From JANXAZ01 sp037446605 (GTDB lineage: Bacteria; Pseudomonadota; Alphaproteobacteria; Geminicoccales; Geminicoccaceae): DNA of 16,688 nucleotides. Positions 6,583 through 14,448 of the stretch are shown here, piece after piece. The number at the start of each line of letters is the position of its first letter. Within the stretch, counting starts at the first letter, position 1. Under the pieces are notes generated by a model. It made no database searches and had not been told where the DNA came from. It was given only the letters and a program-made list of their open reading frames with translations. The stretch spans positions 1 through 16,688 of the forward strand of contig JBBIIE010000069.1 in assembly GCA_037446605.1 (NCBI GenBank). Direction: 5' to 3'. Position numbers and translations under genes: made by a program.

Positions 6583-8583
6583 TCATGCCCCGCGGCCGCC
6601 CTCCCGCCCTGCGCGCAGCCGGGTCGCCACCCGCCAGGCGTTCCACTTGAGCCGGTCGCGCAGGTCGGCGCCGCGGAACGGGCGCGGGCGCAGGCCCAGC
6701 CGGCGCAGCGCGCCGTTCAGGCGGTGGACGGCGGTCTGCACGTCCGAGTAGCGCGAGCGGTAGGTGACCGAGAGCGAGATCGAGACCTCGGGCCCGTTCT
6801 GCACCCAGTGCGGTGCGGTGATCGGAATGAACAGCCCGTCGCCCGGTGCCAGCTCGAAGGTGGCGGCCCGGGCCGCGAGCTCGTCGCGCCAGGGCAGGTT
6901 GCGGTGTCCGCCCGCATGGTAGCGCTCGAGCTGCTCCTCGCTCACCGCCTCGCGGTCGTCCGGCCGCCAGACCCGCACCGTCTTGGTCCCGGCGACCTGG
7001 AGGAGGAAGTTGTGCTCGTTGTCGACGTGGAAGGGCGTCACCGAGCCGGGCGAGGAGAGGAAGAGATAGCCCTCGAGCCGGCCGGGCTCGGGGGTGACGC
7101 GCGCGGCGAGCGCGAGCGGTGCCTCGAGCACCTCCTCGAGCAGCGCCCGGTACTCCGGATCGCGCTCGATCAGCTTGAGCACCATCCACGAGCGGCACTC
7201 GCGGATCCGACGGATCGTCTCCTCGACCGAGAGCCCGGTGCGCGGCGTGCGCGCCGGGTCGAGGCCGATCGGCAGATCGCCGGCATTGTACTCGATCAGC
7301 TCGGCGGGCAGCCGGCGGGCGAGGTCGAGGATTCGCTCGACGGTCGAGAGCGGGTGCCCGACCAGCCGGTGGCGGACGCGGAACGGCCGCTCCGGGTAGG
7401 CTCGCGCGAAGGTCTCGGGGTCGATCGCGATCGCTGCCGGGGCGGGCCGCATGCCACGGGTCTCCTGCTCTGGTCGGTCCGCGGAGGTCTCGGCCGGCGG
7501 CGGGCGCAGCCGGCGGCGGGCACGGGCGAGCGTGGCGAGCGCGCGCCCGGTCGGGGTCGGTGGGAAGAGCACGAGGTCGACGAGCCCGCGGCGGTCGGGC
7601 CACAGCCGGTCGATCATCGGATGGTTCGGGCCGGCGCAGGAATCGACGACTGCCGAAAGGCCGCGCGCGTGCCGCCAGCGGGTGTAGTCGACGACCAGGA
7701 GGACACCCGGCGAGAAGGCCGCCCAGGCCTCCGCGAAGGCGATCTTGAAGAGGTAGGTCTCGGGGTCCGGCCCCGGCCCGTGCAGGCAGACGAGCAGCGC
7801 CAGCTCGCGCCCGTCGAGGGCGAGCCGCGCCACGCTCAGCCGGCCGGCCGGGGCCAGCCCCGCGGCCAGCCGGCGCAGCAGATCGGCGTGCCGCGCCGAG
7901 GCCATGGCGCTGCCGGCCCGCCCCTTCCAGCCCTCGGCCTCGAGCGCGAGGAACGCCTCGACGAGTCCCCTCAGGCGCTCCGGCTCCGCCACCACCTCGA
8001 AGACCAGCGCGCCGCGCTCGGCCAGCCGGCGGCGCAGCCGGGCGAGCTCCTTGCGCCGCTTCTTGGCGAGTGCCGCGGCGAGGAAGGTCTCGGCGCAGGC
8101 GGCCGGCCGCAGGAGCGCCCGGGCCTTGCGGCCGAGCTCGACCAGCGGCGCCCCGGCCGAGAGGGCCGCCCGGCTCAGCGCCTCCCGCAGCGGCCCGTCC
8201 GGCACGCCCGGCAGCAGCAGGGCCCGCGCCCCCGGCAGGAGGCGCCAGCAGTGCACGAGCAGCGCCTCGAGCGCCGGCTCGGCGTCGCTCGCGCGCACGA
8301 GCGGGGCGCGCAGGAAGCCGTAGGCGTGGCCCAGCGTCTCGCGGGCCAGCAGCGGGCCGATGCGGCGCGGTGCGGGTGCGAGCGGCAGGGCGGCGGCCAG
8401 CCCGCCCGCGCGGTCGCGGGCGAGCAGGAGATCGGCCCGTCCGGCCTCGCCGAGCGCGGCCGCCGCCGCCTCGAGGAAGACCGGACCGTAGAACGGGTTG
8501 GGCGCCAGCGCCCGGCGTTCGAGGGCGTCGAGCTCGACGGCGAGCCCGGGGGCCGGCGAGGTCCCGACTTCGAGCGTATACAT
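6583..8583 (-). CDS. Fusion: FemAB/BioF2-like GNAT acyltransferase plus JmjC-like cupin_8 domain
   Basis: A 666-residue two-domain protein. Residues about 25-345 resemble the BioF2-like/FemAB-like GNAT acyltransferases (Acetyltransf_6): FYGPVFLEAA, the basic KKRRKELARLRRRL helix, FLALEAEGWKG, and YLFKIAFAEAWAAFSPGVLL near the acyl-donor site. Residues about 385-625 form a cupin_8/JmjC-like domain with an intact predicted iron triad: FHVD (His519, Asp521) and APHW (His592), plus NFLLQVAGTKTVRVW and the LAPGDGLFIP strand. Such domains are Fe(II)/2-oxoglutarate hydroxylases. A Pro/Glu-rich linker (about 360-380) joins them. The start at MYTLEV is where GNAT-like sequence begins, but its ribosome site is poor (AGGGG abuts the ATG). 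An internal ATG (Met378, 7452) has AGGAG 9 nt upstream, so the cupin may also be made alone. Domain identity is fairly sure; substrates are unknown. Confidence 0.8.
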   Translation of the reverse strand: MYTLEVGTSPAPGLAVELDALERRALAPNPFYGPVFLEAAAAALGEAGRADLLLARDRAGGLAAALPLAPAPRRIGPLLARETLGHAYGFLRAPLVRASDAEPALEALLVHCWRLLPGARALLLPGVPDGPLREALSRAALSAGAPLVELGRKARALLRPAACAETFLAAALAKKRRKELARLRRRLAERGALVFEVVAEPERLRGLVEAFLALEAEGWKGRAGSAMASARHADLLRRLAAGLAPAGRLSVARLALDGRELALLVCLHGPGPDPETYLFKIAFAEAWAAFSPGVLLVVDYTRWRHARGLSAVVDSCAGPNHPMIDRLWPDRRGLVDLVLFPPTPTGRALATLARARRRLRPPPAETSADRPEQETRGMRPAPAAIAIDPETFARAYPERPFRVRHRLVGHPLSTVERILDLARRLPAELIEYNAGDLPIGLDPARTPRTGLSVEETIRRIRECRSWMVLKLIERDPEYRALLEEVLEAPLALAARVTPEPGRLEGYLFLSSPGSVTPFHVDNEHNFLLQVAGTKTVRVWRPDDREAVSEEQLERYHAGGHRNLPWRDELAARAATFELAPGDGLFIPITAPHWVQNGPEVSISLSVTYRSRYSDVQTAVHRLNGALRRLGLRPRPFRGADLRDRLKWNAWRVATRLRAGREGGRGA

Positions 8584-8743
8584 CCCCTGTCGTCGCACAG
8601 CCTCCGGTTCTGTCGACCGCCCGACCCGAAGGAGTCGGTGCGGCCGAGGGCAGGATCCTCGCGACCGCTTCGGCCGCAAGGTGGCCCGGGGCCTCCGGCG
8701 CACCCCGATGCCGCATCCGGGCAGGCGATGCCGCGCCTCGTCC

Positions 8744-8879
8744 GGCTGCCGAGGCAGCCGCAGCTGCCACGACGGCGCGGTTCCATCGTCCATCCGCGGA
8801 GCGTGGCAGCCCCGGCAGCCACAGCCGTGCCGGCGCGCGCGGATCGGCTGTGGCCTCTTTCGGCTGCCGCGCGGCTGCC
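8744..8879. repeat. Paired heptamer array GGCTGCC/GGCAGCC
   Basis: Six exact copies of GGCTGCC or its complement GGCAGCC start at 8744, 8753, 8805, 8814, 8862 and 8873. They form three pairs spaced 9, 9 and 11 bp, about one helical turn, with the pairs 61 and 57 bp apart. A near copy (AGCTGCC) starts at 8762. Two larger inverted repeats overlap: GCCACAGCCG (8818-8827) with CGGCTGTGGC (8845-8854), and GCTGCCAC (8763-8770) with GTGGCAGC (8803-8810). This could be an operator array for the divergent genes or a structured leader. Confidence 0.5.
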
Positions 8880-8953
8880 ACGGCCGACCGAGTGCCCGGC
8901 GCGCGCTTCGAGGCCCCTCGTAACGGCTTGCGCCAGCGCGGGGATTTTTGCTC

Positions 8954-8982
8954 TTTACAAGCGCCGCGTTCGCCCCCATATG
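8954..8982 (+). promoter_or_regulatory. Possible promoter of the decarboxylase gene
   Basis: TTTACA (8954-8959) matches five of six bases of a sigma-70 -35 box and lies in the only AT-rich pocket of the gap. After 17 nt comes CATATG (8977-8982), a weak -10 box. The predicted start near 8989 leaves a leader of about 84 nt. Confidence 0.35.
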
Positions 8983-9072
8983 CGCGCTCCCGAGAAGGAA
9001 GCCCAAGCACTGCGGCGCGCGCGGCGGCGGCTGACTGATCGTCTTGACTCCCTCAGGGGTTGGGAGGTCGGT

Positions 9073-10239
9073 ATGGCTGACACCTTCGGCAGCGCCGCGG
9101 CGCTGCTCGCTCAGCGCTCACCCGAGAACCCGGTGGTCTGCGTCCGCCCGCACCTGATCGAGGCGCGGGCCCGGCGGGTCGTCGCGGCCTTCCCGGGCGA
9201 GGTGCTCTACGCGGTCAAGTGCAACGACACGCCGGTCGTGCTCGAGGCGCTCTGGCGCGGCGGCGTGCGCCAGTTCGACACCGCCTCGATCGGCGAGGTG
9301 CGGCTGGTGCGTCGGCTCCTGCCGCAGGCGCGCTGCCACTTCATGCACCCGGTCAAGAGCGCCGAGGCGATCGCCGAGGCCTATCATCGCCACGGGGTGC
9401 GGCGCTTCGCCTTCGACCACGAGGACGAGCTCGCCAAGATCGTGGCCGCCACCGGGCGTGCCCCGGACCTCGAGCTGTTCCTGCGCCTCGCCGTGCCCGG
9501 CCAGGGCTCGCTTTTGGCCCTCACCGGCAAGTTCGGCGTCGAGCGCGAGGAGGCGGTGCGCCTGCTGCGCCGCGCCCGTGGGCTCGGGGTCGGGACCGGC
9601 CTCACCTTCCACGTCGGTTCGCAGTGCGTCGAGCCCGAGGCGTTCGCGCGCGCCATCGCCATCGCGGCCGAGGTCGCGCGTGCCGCCGGCGGCATCGACC
9701 AGCTCGACGTGGGCGGCGGCTTCCCGGCGATCTACACCGGCGACGAGCCCGGGTTCGAGGCCTTCGTGGCGGCGATCCAGGGGGCCGTCCGGGCGCACGG
9801 CCTGGGCTCCCGGCTGCAGTGCGAGCCGGGCCGCCTGCTCGTGGCCGACGGCGCCTCGGTGCTGACCCGGGTCGAGCTGCGCCGCGGTCAGGCGCTCTAC
9901 CTGAACGACGGCGTCTACGGCAACCTGGCCGAGCTCAAGTGGATCGGCCCGCGCTTCCCGATCCGCCTCGTGCGCCCCTCGGGAGCGGTCGTCGGTCCCA
10001 CCGCCGCCTTCGATCTCTACGGGCCCACCTGCGACAGCATCGACAGCATGCCGGGCCCGCACTGGGTGCCGCGCGAGGTCGGCGAGGGCGACTGGCTCGA
10101 GGTCGGCATGATGGGCGCCTACTCGAACGCCCTGAAGACCGCCTTCAACGGCTTCGAGAGCGAGGCCGTGGCGATCGTCCGCGACCAGGGCTGGTACCGC
10201 GAGGGCCTGCGCGACGAGGCGGTGGCGCTCGCCGCCTGA
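9073..10239 (+). CDS. Fold-type III PLP-dependent decarboxylase (ornithine/lysine decarboxylase type)
   Basis: A 388-residue cytoplasmic enzyme with an alanine-racemase-like barrel followed by a beta domain. All key residues of eukaryotic-type ornithine decarboxylase are visible: YAVKCN with the PLP lysine (Lys49), HVGSQ (His180) stacking on PLP, the phosphate-binding GGGFP (214-218), EPGR (251-254), GPTCDSID with the catalytic Cys320 and Asp321, and the MGAY tyrosine (Tyr350). The expected reaction is ornithine to putrescine, or lysine to cadaverine, with CO2 release. The start has GGAGG 5 nt upstream. CHFMHPVKSAEAI and FAFDHEDELAKI are typical of bacterial members. Substrate preference cannot be fixed by eye. 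Its context with acyltransferases rather than with other polyamine genes suggests a specialised use of the amine. It converges on the Aas-like gene with 7 bp between the stop codons. Confidence 0.9.
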   Translation: MADTFGSAAALLAQRSPENPVVCVRPHLIEARARRVVAAFPGEVLYAVKCNDTPVVLEALWRGGVRQFDTASIGEVRLVRRLLPQARCHFMHPVKSAEAIAEAYHRHGVRRFAFDHEDELAKIVAATGRAPDLELFLRLAVPGQGSLLALTGKFGVEREEAVRLLRRARGLGVGTGLTFHVGSQCVEPEAFARAIAIAAEVARAAGGIDQLDVGGGFPAIYTGDEPGFEAFVAAIQGAVRAHGLGSRLQCEPGRLLVADGASVLTRVELRRGQALYLNDGVYGNLAELKWIGPRFPIRLVRPSGAVVGPTAAFDLYGPTCDSIDSMPGPHWVPREVGEGDWLEVGMMGAYSNALKTAFNGFESEAVAIVRDQGWYREGLRDEAVALAA

Positions 10240-10246
10240 GCCGGCC

Positions 10247-12643
10247 TCAGCCGACCGGCCGCCCGGCTTCCCGGGCGGCCCGCTCGGCGAGCAGTCTGGC
10301 GATCGCCGGGTGGTCGGGCTTGCCCGTGGCGAGGCGCGGCAGCGTCTCCAACCGGAAAATCTCGGCCGGCAGGAGGAGCTCGCTCGCGCCGAGCTCGTGC
10401 GCCACGCGCACGAGATCGGCTCGGGCGAGTCGGGGTGCCGTCGTGACCAGGACGAGCCGCTCGCCCTTCTTGGGGTCGGCGAGTGCGAGCACCGCGTGCC
10501 CCTCGTCCGGGGCGGCGCGGGCGGCGAGCTCCTCGGCCGCGGCCAGGCTCACCATCTCGCCCCCCACCTTGGCGAAGCGCTTGGCGCGGCCGAGGATGGT
10601 GACGTAGCCCTCCGCGTCGACCCCGGCGATGTCGCCCGTGTCGTACCAGCCGCCCTCGGGCGGCAGCAACGAACCCGGGTGCGCCGGGTCGAGATAGCCG
10701 CGCATGAGGTTGGGCCCACGCACGAGGAGCCGCCCGCCGCCTTCGATCCCGGCGACCGGCTCGAGTCGCCACTCGATCCCCGGCAGGAAGCGACCGACCG
10801 TGCCCGGCCGGTTGTGGTGCGGCGTGTTGACGGCGAGCACGGGGCCCGTCTCGGTGGCGCCGTAGCCCTCGAGGACCCGGACCCCGAAGCGGTCCTGCCA
10901 GATCCTGCGGGTCTCCTCCTGCAGCCGCTCGGCGCCGGCGAAGAGGTAGCGGACCGAGCGGAAGTCCAGGGGATCGGCCACCCGTGCATAGCCGCGCAGG
11001 AAGGTGTCGGTGCCGAAGAGGATCGTCGCGTTCGTGCCGTAGACGAGCTCGGAAACCGTCCGGTAGTGCAGCGGCGAGGGATAGAGGAAGACGGGCGTCC
11101 CGGTCCGCAGCGGCAGGACGAGCCCGCCCAGGAGCCCGAAGCCGTGGAAGAGCGGGAGCGCCGCGAAGCAGCGGTCGTGCGCGCCGAAGTCGAACAGCAC
11201 CTGGACCTGGTCGGCGTTCGCGAGCAGCGCCGCGTGCGAGAGCGCCACGCCCTTGGGCCGTCCTTCCGAGCCCGAGGTGAAGAGGAGGACCGCGGTCTCG
11301 CCCTCCTCGACCGCGAAGCGGCGGTGGAAGCGGCGGGCGGAGCGGGCGTCGAGGAGCGCCCGCAGCCGCGCGCCGAGGCCGAGTTCGCCGCGCAGATCCT
11401 CGAGGAAGATCACCCGCGCCCGGCTCTCGACCGCGGCGATCTCCCGCCCGAGCCGGGCCTGTTCGACGAAGGCGCGCGAGGCGAGGACCAGACCGATCCG
11501 GGCGACCTCCAGCGCCGCCAGGAGGTTGGCCGTGCCGGCCGCGTAGTTGAGCATCGCCGGCACGCGGCCGATCGCCTGCAGCCCCATGAAGGCGGCGATG
11601 GTCGCACAGGCGTTCGGCAGGAAGAGCCCCACCGCCTCGCTTCGAACCGTCTCCCGCTCGAGCCGCCTTCCGAGCAGGAGCGCGCCCAGGACGAGGCGGT
11701 CGAGGGAGAGCCGGGTGCCGCGCACGTCCTCGGCGAAGGTCCGCCGCCCGCCGTGCCGCGCGCGGGCCTCGAGGAGCGACTCGAACAGGGTCGAACCGCG
11801 CGGGGCCGTCCGGAAGAGCGCGTCCACGAGGAGGTCGTGGAGTTGGCTCGCCGCCCGCTGCCGGCGGGCCCGGCCCCTGAGCTCGTCCGGCAGCTCCAGC
11901 CGGCGTGGCTCGAGCACGGTCACCTCGAGCTTCGGCAGCAGCCGCCGGAGCACCTGGCCGCCGCGGAGCCGCGAGAGGAAGCTCCGCTCCGCGCCCGCGA
12001 TCCGGGCCGGGACGATCGTCGCCTGCGCCCGATCGGCGATCCAGGCCGGGCCGGCATAGATCTTCATGAGCCCGCCCGTGACCGTGATCCGCCCTTCCGG
12101 GAAGATGGCGAGCGGTGTGCCGGCGGCGACGAGGTCGGCGAGCCGGCGGGCCTCGAGTGGCTTCGTGGGGTCGATCGGCACGAGCCGGAGCGGCGTGCGG
12201 AAGGGCGCCAGCCACCAGCGCGCGAGCCAGTCGTGCCAGACGGCGAAGACCGGAATCTCGGGAAGGGCCGCCAGAAGCAGCGGCCCGTCGAGGAAGGAGA
12301 CGTGGTTGGCGACCAGGATCCGCCGTTCCCCGGCCGCGGCGAACTGGTCCGCACCCCGCACCTCGAGGCGGAACAGGAGCCGGAAGAGCGCCCGGAAGAC
12401 CCGCTGGATCACCGGCCCCGGCAGGAACGGGAGCGCGACGAGGAGCCCGCCCGCGAGCGCCACGAGGCCGCCCAGAGCGAGCCCGGCCGGCGCTGCGCCC
12501 AGGAGCACGGGTCCGCCGCCCAGGAGGAGGAGGGCCGCGAGCGACCCCGCCGCCATCCGGACCGTCCAGCCTCGGAGTGCCGCGCGGCGCGCCTCGGCAC
12601 GCTCGCGGAGCGCCTCGACCGGGTCGGGTCGCTGCCCGCTCAC
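10247..12643 (-). CDS. Aas-like protein: PlsC-type acyltransferase plus acyl-AMP ligase
   Basis: A 798-residue membrane-bound bifunctional protein. Residues about 33-78 hold two hydrophobic segments. Residues 95-250 are a PlsC-type acyltransferase with NHVSFLD (His114, Asp119, the HX4D motif) and FPEG (181-184). Residues about 285-790 are an ANL adenylating domain: TSGSEGRPKG (456-465), GYGATETG (593-600), YDTGD (667-671) and TGKPD with the catalytic lysine (Lys775). This is the layout of E. coli Aas, the 2-acylglycerophosphoethanolamine acyltransferase/acyl-ACP synthetase (719 residues); the N-terminal membrane part is extra. The GTG start overlaps the upstream stop codon (GTGA), so it is translationally coupled to the 2-oxo-acid decarboxylase. 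It could repair lysophospholipid or load an unusual acyl chain onto another acceptor; the pairing with a decarboxylase favours a specialised role. Confidence 0.87.
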   Translation of the reverse strand: MSGQRPDPVEALRERAEARRAALRGWTVRMAAGSLAALLLLGGGPVLLGAAPAGLALGGLVALAGGLLVALPFLPGPVIQRVFRALFRLLFRLEVRGADQFAAAGERRILVANHVSFLDGPLLLAALPEIPVFAVWHDWLARWWLAPFRTPLRLVPIDPTKPLEARRLADLVAAGTPLAIFPEGRITVTGGLMKIYAGPAWIADRAQATIVPARIAGAERSFLSRLRGGQVLRRLLPKLEVTVLEPRRLELPDELRGRARRQRAASQLHDLLVDALFRTAPRGSTLFESLLEARARHGGRRTFAEDVRGTRLSLDRLVLGALLLGRRLERETVRSEAVGLFLPNACATIAAFMGLQAIGRVPAMLNYAAGTANLLAALEVARIGLVLASRAFVEQARLGREIAAVESRARVIFLEDLRGELGLGARLRALLDARSARRFHRRFAVEEGETAVLLFTSGSEGRPKGVALSHAALLANADQVQVLFDFGAHDRCFAALPLFHGFGLLGGLVLPLRTGTPVFLYPSPLHYRTVSELVYGTNATILFGTDTFLRGYARVADPLDFRSVRYLFAGAERLQEETRRIWQDRFGVRVLEGYGATETGPVLAVNTPHHNRPGTVGRFLPGIEWRLEPVAGIEGGGRLLVRGPNLMRGYLDPAHPGSLLPPEGGWYDTGDIAGVDAEGYVTILGRAKRFAKVGGEMVSLAAAEELAARAAPDEGHAVLALADPKKGERLVLVTTAPRLARADLVRVAHELGASELLLPAEIFRLETLPRLATGKPDHPAIARLLAERAAREAGRPVG
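10257..10280 (+). terminator. Strong hairpin just past the decarboxylase stop, possible terminator
   Basis: GGCCGCCCGG (10257-10266) and CCGGGCGGCC (10271-10280) form a perfect 10-bp stem with a 4-nt loop, 17 nt after the decarboxylase stop. It lies inside the last codons of the convergent Aas-like gene. No T-run follows, so intrinsic termination is uncertain; it may block 3' decay. Confidence 0.35.
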
Positions 12644-14265
12644 CCGGCCGCCCGGCGCAGGCTCTGCACGCCCTCGACGAAGCGCCGCAGCGTGTTCGAG
12701 ATCACGCCGCGTGGGATCATCGCCTCGACGAGCTGGAAGCGGCCGCGGCGTGCGACCGCGTCCTCGAGCGCCCGGGCGAGCTCGGCCCGGGTCACCACGC
12801 GTCTCCCCTCGCCGCCGAGGGCCGCGGCGGCCTCGGCGAAGCGCCAATCGTCGAGATCGTTGAAGCGGCTTTCGGGCTGGAAGACGCGCAGCATCTCCCA
12901 GCTCCGATTGTTGAAGACGAGCACGATCGGGTCGACCCCGAGCTTCTTGCAATTGCCGAGCTCCCAGCCCGTCATCTGGAAGGCCCCGTCGCCCACCAGC
13001 ACGAGCACGCGCTTACCCGTGGCGAGCTGGGCGGCCATCCCGGCCGGCACCCCGTAGCCCATCCCGGCGTAATAAGCGGGGGCGGTGAGCGGGCCGTGGT
13101 CGAGCGACATGGCGGTGAAGAGGCAATCGCCCACGTCGCAGGCGATCGGCATCACCCCGTGCCGGGCGAAGAGGTCGTTGATGCCGCGGGCCACGTCGTC
13201 CGGGCCGATCGGCTCGTCGTCGGCGACGAGGCCGCGCGGCACGGTCGGCCGGGGTGCGGCGACCGCCGCGCCCAAGGGTCGGGCGCGCTCGAGCATCGCC
13301 CGCACGAGTGCTCCGAGCGGGATGTCCGGGAACAGATGGAAGCCCATGGCGACGCTGCGCTCGCAGGCGCGGATCGTGCGCCGGAGATCGATCTTGCCGG
13401 CGCTCACCCCGAAATTGGTGTCGGAGAGGATGACGCCCAAAAGGAGAAGGCCGTCCGAGCCCTCGACGAGCTCGGCGATCGCCGGATCGCCGGCGAGGCC
13501 GAGATAGGTGCCGACCACCGGGGCGTCGGCTTCGGACAGGAGCCCGCGGCCCATGAAGCTCGTGACCACGGGAATGGCGAGCCGGCGGGCGAGTTCGGCG
13601 ACCTCGGCCTCGAGGCCGAAGCGGCGGATCTCGACGTCGACCAGGAGCACGGGCTTCCTCGCCGCGGCGAGCCGGTCGAGCACCGCATCGGCGCAGGCCG
13701 CGACCGCCTCGGGGTCGAAGGGCCAGGGCACGGGCGGCGGGACGGGCTCGACCGGCACCGCGACCATGTCGCGCGGGATCTCCAGATAGACCGGCCGGCT
13801 CTCCTCGACCGCCGCCTGCAGCACCCGGGCGATCTCGGCGGGGGCCGTGCGCGGATCGTCGAGCCGGGCCTGGGCCACGGTGATCTCCTGGAACACCCGG
13901 AACTGGGTGTCGAGCCGTGGCCCCTGATGATGCAGGAGCAGCCCCGAGCGCGTCTCGTGTCGGCCGGGGGCGCCCGAGATCACGACCACGGGTGACTTCT
14001 CGGCATAGGCCGCGGCCACCGGGTTGACGATGTTGAAGGCCCCCGCACCCCAGGTGACGGCGGCGACCGAGGGTGCGGAGCGGAAGCGCGCCGCCGCGTC
14101 CGCGGCGAAGCCCACGGCCGGCTCGTGCGCGAGGGTGTGGACGGGCAGGACCCCGCTCTCTTCGGCGATCTTGAAGAAGGGCAGCGCGAAATCACCCGGT
14201 ATCCCGAAGATCTCGCGCACGCCGCGCGCCCCGAGTGCGCGCAACAGGGCCTCGACCAGCCGCAT
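12640..14265 (-). CDS. Thiamine-diphosphate 2-oxo-acid decarboxylase (phenylpyruvate/indolepyruvate type)
   Basis: A 541-residue cytoplasmic enzyme that should convert an aromatic or branched 2-oxo acid to the aldehyde plus CO2. It strongly resembles, from memory, the Azospirillum brasilense phenylpyruvate decarboxylase (IpdC/PPDC) along its length. The active-site set is complete: Asp25 in GIPGDF, the cofactor-activating Glu48 in HEPAVG, His112-His113 in LLLHHQG, and the TPP/Mg motif from GDGAFQ (425-430) to FNN (451-453). The family's FQPESRFNDLDDWRF and EAMIPRGV segments near the C-terminus are present. The ATG has GGAGG 5 nt upstream. It is the first gene of a two-gene operon with the Aas-like protein. 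In Azospirillum this enzyme serves indole-3-acetic acid and phenylacetic acid formation; here aromatic specificity is likely but not proved. Acetolactate synthase is less likely because of the di-histidine motif. Confidence 0.92.
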   Translation of the reverse strand: MRLVEALLRALGARGVREIFGIPGDFALPFFKIAEESGVLPVHTLAHEPAVGFAADAAARFRSAPSVAAVTWGAGAFNIVNPVAAAYAEKSPVVVISGAPGRHETRSGLLLHHQGPRLDTQFRVFQEITVAQARLDDPRTAPAEIARVLQAAVEESRPVYLEIPRDMVAVPVEPVPPPVPWPFDPEAVAACADAVLDRLAAARKPVLLVDVEIRRFGLEAEVAELARRLAIPVVTSFMGRGLLSEADAPVVGTYLGLAGDPAIAELVEGSDGLLLLGVILSDTNFGVSAGKIDLRRTIRACERSVAMGFHLFPDIPLGALVRAMLERARPLGAAVAAPRPTVPRGLVADDEPIGPDDVARGINDLFARHGVMPIACDVGDCLFTAMSLDHGPLTAPAYYAGMGYGVPAGMAAQLATGKRVLVLVGDGAFQMTGWELGNCKKLGVDPIVLVFNNRSWEMLRVFQPESRFNDLDDWRFAEAAAALGGEGRRVVTRAELARALEDAVARRGRFQLVEAMIPRGVISNTLRRFVEGVQSLRRAAG

Positions 14266-14298
14266 CCGCCCCTCCGTCCGGATCCGCTCGCGGGGCCG

Positions 14299-14304
14299 AT
14301 CCTA
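14299..14304 (-). promoter_or_regulatory. Possible -10 element of the 2-oxo-acid decarboxylase operon
   Basis: TAGGAT on the minus strand matches four of six bases of the -10 consensus and is placed to start transcription near 14292, about 27 nt before the ATG. No good -35 box is seen 16-18 nt upstream, so an activator or another sigma factor would be needed. Confidence 0.25.
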
Positions 14305-14359
14305 CCACGCGGTGCGCGTGGCCGCAGGTCCGGCCGCTACCAGCCGCGAGGTGCCGAGT

Positions 14360-14401
14360 CCACCGGGACGTTCAACCGACCGGTGGTGGACCTCCGGTGG
14401 T
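14360..14401. repeat. Repeated CCGGTGG half-sites in the divergent gap, possible operator
   Basis: CCGGTGGT occurs at 14380-14387 and again at 14394-14401, 14 bp apart, and its complement CCACCGG occurs at 14360-14366. They sit in the 183-bp gap between the 2-oxo-acid decarboxylase (minus) and RTX2 (plus). The arrangement suits a dimeric regulator, but short GC-rich matches are common at this base composition. Confidence 0.3.
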
Positions 14402-14448
14402 ACCGGGGTTAGGCTCGGACGGTTCATGCGACCAGGGGAGGGACGGCC

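Larger units (their letters stand above)
8584..9072. other. 489-bp divergent intergenic region without a convincing gene
   Basis: This gap separates the acyltransferase/JmjC gene (minus) from the decarboxylase gene (plus). Open frames cross it on both strands only because stops are rare at this GC level; their translations are Arg/Pro/Ala-rich and have no ribosome site. It holds the paired heptamer array (8744-8879), an AT-rich pocket at 8943-8960 and a candidate plus-strand promoter. I see nothing else in it that I can support. Confidence 0.6.

Noticed and set aside
6179..9010. A 943-codon minus-strand open frame overlapping the GNAT-JmjC gene and dctP
   Set aside because: Its translation is Arg/Pro/Ala-rich with none of the domain motifs, which all fall in the neighbouring frame; it is a GC-driven shadow.
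6580..10239. A 1219-codon open frame on the plus strand running into the decarboxylase frame
   Set aside because: Its first 830 codons lie antisense to the GNAT-JmjC gene and through the intergenic gap; the translation is low-complexity Arg/Gly/Glu-rich and a clear ribosome site marks the real start at 9073.
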